The position numbers and the translations under genes are program-made. DNA of 11,401 nucleotides from Paracoccaceae bacterium (GTDB lineage Bacteria > Pseudomonadota > Alphaproteobacteria > Rhodobacterales > Rhodobacteraceae). A model generated the notes under the pieces. It did no database searches and had not been told where the DNA came from. It was given only the letters and a program-made list of their open reading frames with translations. Location of the stretch: the NCBI GenBank assembly GCA_004566265.1, contig SPLB01000059.1, forward strand, positions 1-11,401, in the 5' to 3' direction. Below are positions 8,003-11,401 of this stretch, one piece after another (within the stretch, counting starts at the first letter, position 1; each line of letters starts with the position of its first letter).

Positions 8003-8815
8003 TCAAAATCGGTCCTTCCAGGCGCGAATGTGGGCAAAGACCTCGGCGTCTTCGCGCTTTGCCATGCCGACAGCGTTCTTTAATGTGTCCAGATGCGCCC
8101 GCAGGAAAGGGTTCGTGGCCTTTTCCAGACCCAGTTTTGCAGGGACGGTCGGGCGCCCCTCGGCGCGCAGGGCGTCGATGACTGCGGCGCGGGCCACCAG
8201 GTCGGCGTTATCAGGCTCCACCTCAAGAGCAAAGCGCGTGTTCGATTGGGTGTATTCATGACCCGGATATACCAATGTATCATCAGGTAAAGTCATAAGC
8301 CGCTGCAGGGTGTCCCACATTTGTGCAGGGGTGCCTTCAAACAAACGGCCGCAGCCCATGACCATTAAACTGTCTGCGGAAAACAAAGCGCCCCCTTCGG
8401 TGGAGGCGTCGGGGTAGTAATAGGCAATATGCCCCAGCGTATGGCCCGGCACCTGCAACACGTGAAAGCGCCCGGTGCCGCTGCCGCCCTCAAATCCCGG
8501 CTCCAGCGCCAGATCAAGCGTCGGCAGGCGGTCGGCTTCGGCTTTGGGGCCCATGACCACCATCGACGGAAAACGCGCGCGCAGGTCTTTGGTGCCACCG
8601 TGATGGTCAGGGTGATGGTGGGTGATCATCAGAGCTTCGGGCTTCCAGCCACGTGTATCCAGAGCGTTAATCAGCGGTGCGGCTTCGGGTGCATCCACCA
8701 CGGCAACCCCGTCGGGCCCCTTGATCAAGTAGGCGTAATTGTCGCTCAGGCAGGGAACGGTGACGATCTCAAGCGGGTCCGCATCTTTATCATGGCGTAC
8801 AGTGTCAAGGGGCAT
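8003..8815 (-). CDS. gloB: Hydroxyacylglutathione hydrolase (glyoxalase II)
   Basis: This 270-residue metallo-beta-lactamase-fold enzyme hydrolyses S-D-lactoylglutathione to D-lactate and glutathione, the second step of methylglyoxal detoxification, in the cytoplasm. The binuclear metal site is complete: T-H-H-H-P-D-H at residues 65-71 (H66, H68, D70, H71), H125 in P-G-H-T-L-G-H, bridging D148 in F-S-A-D-S-L, and H186 in Y-P-G-H-E-Y. The C-terminal part, with N-P-F-L-R near residue 240 and a final basic-aromatic segment, is the glyoxalase II substrate domain, which separates it from generic MBL hydrolases. ATG 8815 is chosen because GGAG (8826-8829) is 10 nt upstream. ATG 8821, two codons earlier, is possible but only 4 nt from that site. 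The gene is divergent from the methyltransferase-like gene; clpA follows after 241 nt. Confidence 0.95.
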   Translation of the reverse strand: MPLDTVRHDKDADPLEIVTVPCLSDNYAYLIKGPDGVAVVDAPEAAPLINALDTRGWKPEALMITHHHPDHHGGTKDLRARFPSMVVMGPKAEADRLPTLDLALEPGFEGGSGTGRFHVLQVPGHTLGHIAYYYPDASTEGGALFSADSLMVMGCGRLFEGTPAQMWDTLQRLMTLPDDTLVYPGHEYTQSNTRFALEVEPDNADLVARAAVIDALRAEGRPTVPAKLGLEKATNPFLRAHLDTLKNAVGMAKREDAEVFAHIRAWKDRF

Positions 8816-8834
8816 GGTCATCTCGCTCCAGTTT

Positions 8835-8863
8835 GTTAGGGTGTCGATCAGACACGGACTCAA
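8835..8863 (-). promoter_or_regulatory. Candidate promoter/operator in the divergent gloB region
   Basis: The 75-nt gap between the divergent starts contains a perfect inverted repeat, GTGTC and GACAC around GATCA (8841-8855). On the minus strand it fills the 17-nt space between TTGAGT (8863-8858) and CCTAAC (8840-8835), so a bound repressor could cover the promoter. A start from this pair would fall almost on the gloB ribosome site, leaving a very short leader, which weakens the promoter call. Confidence 0.25.
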
Positions 8864-8890
8864 GAGTGACCCAAGGCGCAGGCGACCGCA

Positions 8891-9637
8891 ATGCATCTCG
8901 ACGTGCAGGACCTGAGGAATTTCTACTACCGCAGCCAGATGGGCCGGGCGGCGCAGGCGTCGATCCGCAGCCAATTGCTGCGGCTTTGGCCGTCGGCGCA
9001 GGGTGACACGGTTGCGGGCTTTGGCTTTGCGGCTCCGTTGATGCGCCCCTACTTGCGCGAAGCCCGCCGCGTTATGGCATTGATGCCGGGTCCGCAGGGG
9101 GTGATGCAATGGCCTGCCGGTCTGCCCAATGTCTCGGTTCTGTGTGAAGAAACCAACTGGCCGGTTGAGACCGGGCATATTGATCGGCTGGTTGTCCTGC
9201 ACGGTCTTGAAACTTCCGCCCGCCCCGAGCGACTTCTCGAGGAATGCTGGCGCTGTCTCGGTCCTGGTGGGCGGGCGGTCTTTGTTGTTCCGAACCGGGC
9301 TGGGCTCTGGGCCCGTTCCGACAAGACCCCTTTTGGCTGTGGTCGTCCTTTCAGTCTGCCACAGGTCGAAGATCAGCTGCGCAGCCACCAGTTCACCATC
9401 GAACACCACGCGCCTGCGCTCTATCGGCCGCCATCGCAAAAACGCTTCTGGGTCAAAGCGGGCCCCATGGTCGAGCGTGTGGGGCATAAATTGCCTGCCA
9501 TGTTGGCTGCCGGTGTCTTTCTGGTGGAGGTCTCCAAACAGACCCACCCGCAGAAAGGCCATATGATCAAGAACCGGGTGCGCAGCCCGATCCGGATGCT
9601 TGAAGGGCTGTCCAACCCGGTGGCAGATCCCGCCTGA
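8891..9637 (+). CDS. Class I SAM-dependent methyltransferase-like protein
   Basis: This 248-residue protein resembles the Methyltransf_11-type proteins often found next to gloB in Rhodobacterales (context from memory, not searched). The glycine-rich motif I is altered: V-A-G-F-G-F-A at residues 41-47 where V-L-D-x-G-x-G is usual, and the acidic residue that follows in active enzymes is not evident. Later motifs are better kept: [10 protein letters not shown] as motif II/III, then [15 protein letters not shown] as the post-III strand, and [11 protein letters not shown]. The C-terminal half is basic and has F-S-L-P-Q-V-E, typical of the family. Substrate is unknown and catalysis is not certain. 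ATG 8891 is taken by position and protein pattern; the ribosome site (AAGGCG upstream) is weak. The gene is single, ended by a terminator before the atp operon. Confidence 0.75.
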   Translation: MHLDVQDLRNFYYRSQMGRAAQASIRSQLLRLWPSAQGDTVAGFGFAAPLMRPYLREARRVMALMPGPQGVMQWPAGLPNVSVLCEETNWPVETGHIDRLVVLHGLETSARPERLLEECWRCLGPGGRAVFVVPNRAGLWARSDKTPFGCGRPFSLPQVEDQLRSHQFTIEHHAPALYRPPSQKRFWVKAGPMVERVGHKLPAMLAAGVFLVEVSKQTHPQKGHMIKNRVRSPIRMLEGLSNPVADPA

Positions 9638-9687
9638 TCGCAGATTTTTGCGGTGATTCCCTGCATGACGGCGAAGGCTCCGCTGGT

Positions 9688-9701
9688 GTACACATGTGTA
9701 C
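9688..9701. repeat. Perfect 14-bp palindrome
   Basis: GTACACATGTGTAC is a perfect palindrome 50 nt after the methyltransferase-like stop and just ahead of the terminator hairpin. It could be a dimeric regulator site or an RNA hairpin, but nothing here identifies the factor. Confidence 0.4.
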
Positions 9702-9709
9702 CGTGCGGG

Positions 9710-9772
9710 GAATTCTCAGGCGTAACCGCCCGGCCTGCAGCGAAAAAACCTCGCTTGAGAATTCATTTTTTT
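9710..9772 (+). terminator. Rho-independent terminator of the methyltransferase-like gene
   Basis: GAATTCTCAGGCG (9710-9722) pairs with CGCTTGAGAATTC (9752-9764) over 13 positions, twelve Watson-Crick and one G-U. A run of seven T residues (9766-9772) follows after one A. The 29-nt loop is long but may hold a small inner stem. Its position fits termination of the upstream gene before the atp promoter. Confidence 0.75.
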
Positions 9773-9803
9773 CCGAAAAGACCAGCGCCCAACCGTCCCG
9801 GAA

Positions 9804-9832
9804 TTGTTAAGGTGTTGAATTGCTTGAATAAG
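9804..9832 (+). promoter_or_regulatory. atpH: Candidate sigma-70 promoter of the atp operon
   Basis: TTGTTA (9804-9809) and AATAAG (9827-9832), 17 nt apart, match the sigma-70 consensus at four of six positions each. They lie just downstream of the terminator in an AT-richer stretch. Transcription would start near 9838-9840 and give a leader of about 157 nt. A TTGAAT direct repeat (9815-9820 and 9824-9829) lies in the same region. Confidence 0.4.
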
Positions 9833-9859
9833 TGATTTTGGCGTTTGAAAACCAACCTG

Positions 9860-9973
9860 TTGCGAGGTGCGCAAGGCTCTGCTACATCCACGCTGATTTC
9901 CGTGTCCGGGGCAACCTGGGCAATGCTCACGCCCCCGGATGCCTCGCGCAAGCAAGGCAGATGTACCGGGGCC
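9860..9973 (+). promoter_or_regulatory. Structured 5' leader of atpH-atpA
   Basis: Three stems can be drawn. TTGCG/CGCAA is at 9860-9874 with a 5-nt loop. TCCGGGG (9905-9911) pairs with CCCCGGA (9933-9939). TGCCT (9940-9944) pairs with AGGCA (9955-9959). The C-rich arm can instead pair with a second CCGGGG at 9966-9971, so two exclusive folds exist. No known riboswitch family is recognised. The rest of the 9638-9996 gap holds only the palindrome, terminator and promoter already listed. Confidence 0.3.
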
Positions 9974-9983
9974 AAAATAATAT

Positions 9984-9989
9984 CGGAAG
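9984..9989 (+). promoter_or_regulatory. Ribosome binding site fixing the atpH start
   Basis: GGAAGG lies 7 nt before GTG 9997. The in-frame GTG at 9991 is only 1 nt from it and is rejected as start. Confidence 0.7.
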
Positions 9990-9996
9990 GGTGGAC

Positions 9997-10557
9997 GTGT
10001 CCGAACCAGCTTCGATTTCCGCAGGCATTGCTGACCGCTATGCCACTGCGATCTTCGAGATCGCCTCCGAGAGCAATTCTCTCGATTCTCTCGAATCCAG
10101 CATGAACGATCTGGCCGCCGCTCTGGCGGACAGCGAAGACCTGCAAGCGCTGATCACCTCCCCGGTGATTTCCCGCGAAGAGCAGGGCGCCGCGATTGCT
10201 GCGGTTGCTGACAAAATGGGTATCGATGCGACGCTGCGCAATACCCTGTCGCTGATGGCGACCAAACGTCGCCTGTTTGCTGTGCCTGCTCTGATCGAGG
10301 CCCTGCGCGCCCGCATTGCAGACGCACGCGGCGAAGTGACCGCCGAGGTCACCTCTGCAAAGGCGCTGACCAAGACACAGAGCGAAAAGCTGGCCAAGAC
10401 CCTGGCCGCGCGCGTAGGCAAGAAAGTTTCCATCAACGCAATCGTCGATGAAACCATCATCGGTGGTCTGATTGTCAAAGTGGGCTCGAAGATGATCGAC
10501 AGTTCGCTTCGCTCCAAGCTCAACTCCCTACAGAATGCAATGAAAGAGGTCGGATAA
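9997..10557 (+). CDS. atpH: F1F0 ATP synthase delta subunit (OSCP)
   Basis: This 186-residue protein is the delta subunit, the peripheral-stalk cap that ties the F1 head to subunit b. The start (GTG 9997) gives M-S-E-P-A-S-I-S-A-G-I-A-D-R-Y-A-T-A-I-F-E, the usual N-terminal helix of the family. S-P-V-I-S-R-E-E-Q follows at about residues 55-63. The C-terminal part has V-T-A-E-V-T-S-A-K-A-L-T and then I-V-D-E-T-I-I-G-G-L-I-V-K-V-G-S-K-M-I-D-S-S-L-R, the conserved delta signature. Length is normal for Rhodobacterales. The open frame runs upstream to about 9832 but is non-homologous there. Its TAA abuts the atpA ATG, so the two are cotranscribed and probably translationally coupled. Gene order delta-alpha is as in the F1 operon of this group. 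Confidence 0.96.
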   Translation: MSEPASISAGIADRYATAIFEIASESNSLDSLESSMNDLAAALADSEDLQALITSPVISREEQGAAIAAVADKMGIDATLRNTLSLMATKRRLFAVPALIEALRARIADARGEVTAEVTSAKALTKTQSEKLAKTLAARVGKKVSINAIVDETIIGGLIVKVGSKMIDSSLRSKLNSLQNAMKEVG

Positions 10558-11401
10558 ATGGGTATCCAAGCTGCGGAAATTTCCGCGATCCTTAAAGACC
10601 AGATCAAGAATTTTGGTCAAGAAGCCGAAGTGGCCGAGATCGGCCGCGTTCTGTCCGTTGGGGACGGTATTGCCCGTGTTCACGGCCTCGATAACGTCCA
10701 GGCGGGCGAGATGGTCGAATTCCCCGGTGGCATCATGGGCATGGCGCTGAACCTCGAAAACGACAACGTGGGTGTTGTTATTTTTGGCTCGGACCGTGAC
10801 ATTAAAGAAGGCGACACTGTTAAGCGTACGAACTCCATCGTGGACGTTCCTGCCGGTGACGCCCTGCTGGGTCGCGTTGTTGACGCGCTGGGGAACCCGC
10901 TCGACGGCAAAGGCCCGATCGAAGCGGCTGAGCGTAAAGTTGCAGACGTCAAAGCGCCGGGCATCATCCCGCGTAAATCCGTTCACGAACCGATGGCAAC
11001 CGGCCTGAAGTCCGTTGACGCGATGATCCCGATTGGCCGTGGCCAGCGCGAGCTGATCATTGGGGACCGTCAGACCGGCAAAACCGCCGTTGCTCTGGAC
11101 GCGATCCTGAACCAGAAATCCTACAACGCAGCCGCAGGCGACGACGAGCACAAGAAGCTTTACTGCATCTATGTTGCTGTGGGTCAGAAGCGCTCCACCG
11201 TTGCGCAGCTGGTGAAGAAACTGGAAGAAAACGGCGCGATGGAATATTCCATCGTTGTGGCTGCAACCGCGTCCGACCCGGCGCCGATGCAGTTCCTGGC
11301 ACCCTACGCTGCGACTGCTATGGCAGAAGCATTCCGCGACAATGGCCGTCACGCTCTGATCATCTATGATGACCTCTCCAAGCAAGCGGTTGCGTATCGC
11401 C
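10558..11401 (+). CDS. atpA: F1F0 ATP synthase alpha subunit, 5' part (runs off window)
   Basis: The first 281 residues of the alpha subunit are present; the gene continues past the window end. ATG 10558 directly follows the atpH stop, and GAGGT (10546-10550) inside atpH is its ribosome site, 7 nt away. The order is an N-terminal beta-barrel domain ([17 protein letters not shown] near 27-43), then the nucleotide-binding domain with the P-loop G-D-R-Q-T-G-K-T at residues 169-176, the same numbering as in E. coli alpha. It also has [10 protein letters not shown] and [11 protein letters not shown]. The alpha subunit binds ATP at the non-catalytic sites of F1 on the cytoplasmic face of the membrane. 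Gamma, beta and epsilon genes would be expected next. Confidence 0.98.
   Translation, partial: MGIQAAEISAILKDQIKNFGQEAEVAEIGRVLSVGDGIARVHGLDNVQAGEMVEFPGGIMGMALNLENDNVGVVIFGSDRDIKEGDTVKRTNSIVDVPAGDALLGRVVDALGNPLDGKGPIEAAERKVADVKAPGIIPRKSVHEPMATGLKSVDAMIPIGRGQRELIIGDRQTGKTAVALDAILNQKSYNAAAGDDEHKKLYCIYVAVGQKRSTVAQLVKKLEENGAMEYSIVVAATASDPAPMQFLAPYAATAMAEAFRDNGRHALIIYDDLSKQAVAYR

Noticed and set aside
7762..8037. N-terminal extension of ClpA (open frame begins at 8037)
   Set aside because: The extra 92 codons are not ClpA-like and overlap the gloB 3' end, and a strong ribosome site fixes GTG 7761.
8816..9562. N-terminal extension of GloB (open frame begins at 9562)
   Set aside because: It is the antisense of the methyltransferase-like gene and has no GloB similarity; ATG 8815 gives the normal length.
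9832..9996. In-frame upstream extension of atpH
   Set aside because: The extension is unlike any delta subunit, and GGAAGG is ideally spaced for GTG 9997.
10528..11385. A 285-codon minus-strand frame opposite atpA
   Set aside because: It is a shadow of the strongly conserved atpA coding strand.

Overview
The window looks like chromosomal DNA of an alphaproteobacterium, most likely a member of the Rhodobacterales (Roseobacter/Rhodobacter group). The evidence is a GC-rich base composition with tight gene packing, an atpH-atpA junction of the alphaproteobacterial type, a ClpA with the N-terminus [13 protein letters not shown], and an extensin-like periplasmic domain protein of the kind common in this order. 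The genus cannot be told from the sequence alone. I see no tRNA, rRNA, insertion sequence, CRISPR array or prophage genes.

Layout. 1-567 (+) is the 3' part of an extensin-like (M15-fold) protein. 648-1175 (+) is a ChaC-type gamma-glutamylcyclotransferase. 1252-2430 and 2434-4359 (+) form a tightly coupled two-gene unit: a MotA/TolQ/ExbB-like membrane protein, then a MotB-like protein with a critical transmembrane Asp, an unusually long proline-free coiled coil and a C-terminal OmpA-type peptidoglycan-binding domain. Facing them on the minus strand is an M23 (LytM-like) endopeptidase gene (5419-4445). It is broken by one in-frame TGA at a position where Trp is expected, so the zinc ligands fall on both sides of the stop. 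Its start lies 5 nt after the stop of clpA (7761-5425, minus), the AAA+ unfoldase of the ClpAP protease. Upstream of clpA on the same strand is gloB (8815-8003, minus), glyoxalase II. Divergent from gloB is a class I SAM-methyltransferase-like gene (8891-9637, +), which ends in a good intrinsic terminator. After a 359-nt leader/promoter region come atpH (9997-10557) and atpA (10558 to beyond the window end), the start of the F1 ATP synthase operon.

How the genes relate. The left half is biased to the cell envelope: an M15-like domain protein, a predicted ion-driven motor anchored in peptidoglycan, and an M23 peptidase. Two enzymes act on glutathione or its conjugates (ChaC-like and GloB). The right half is housekeeping proteolysis and energy metabolism. 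The items most worth a second look are the MotA/MotB-like pair with its long stalk, the in-frame stop in the M23 gene, and the structured leader in front of atpH.
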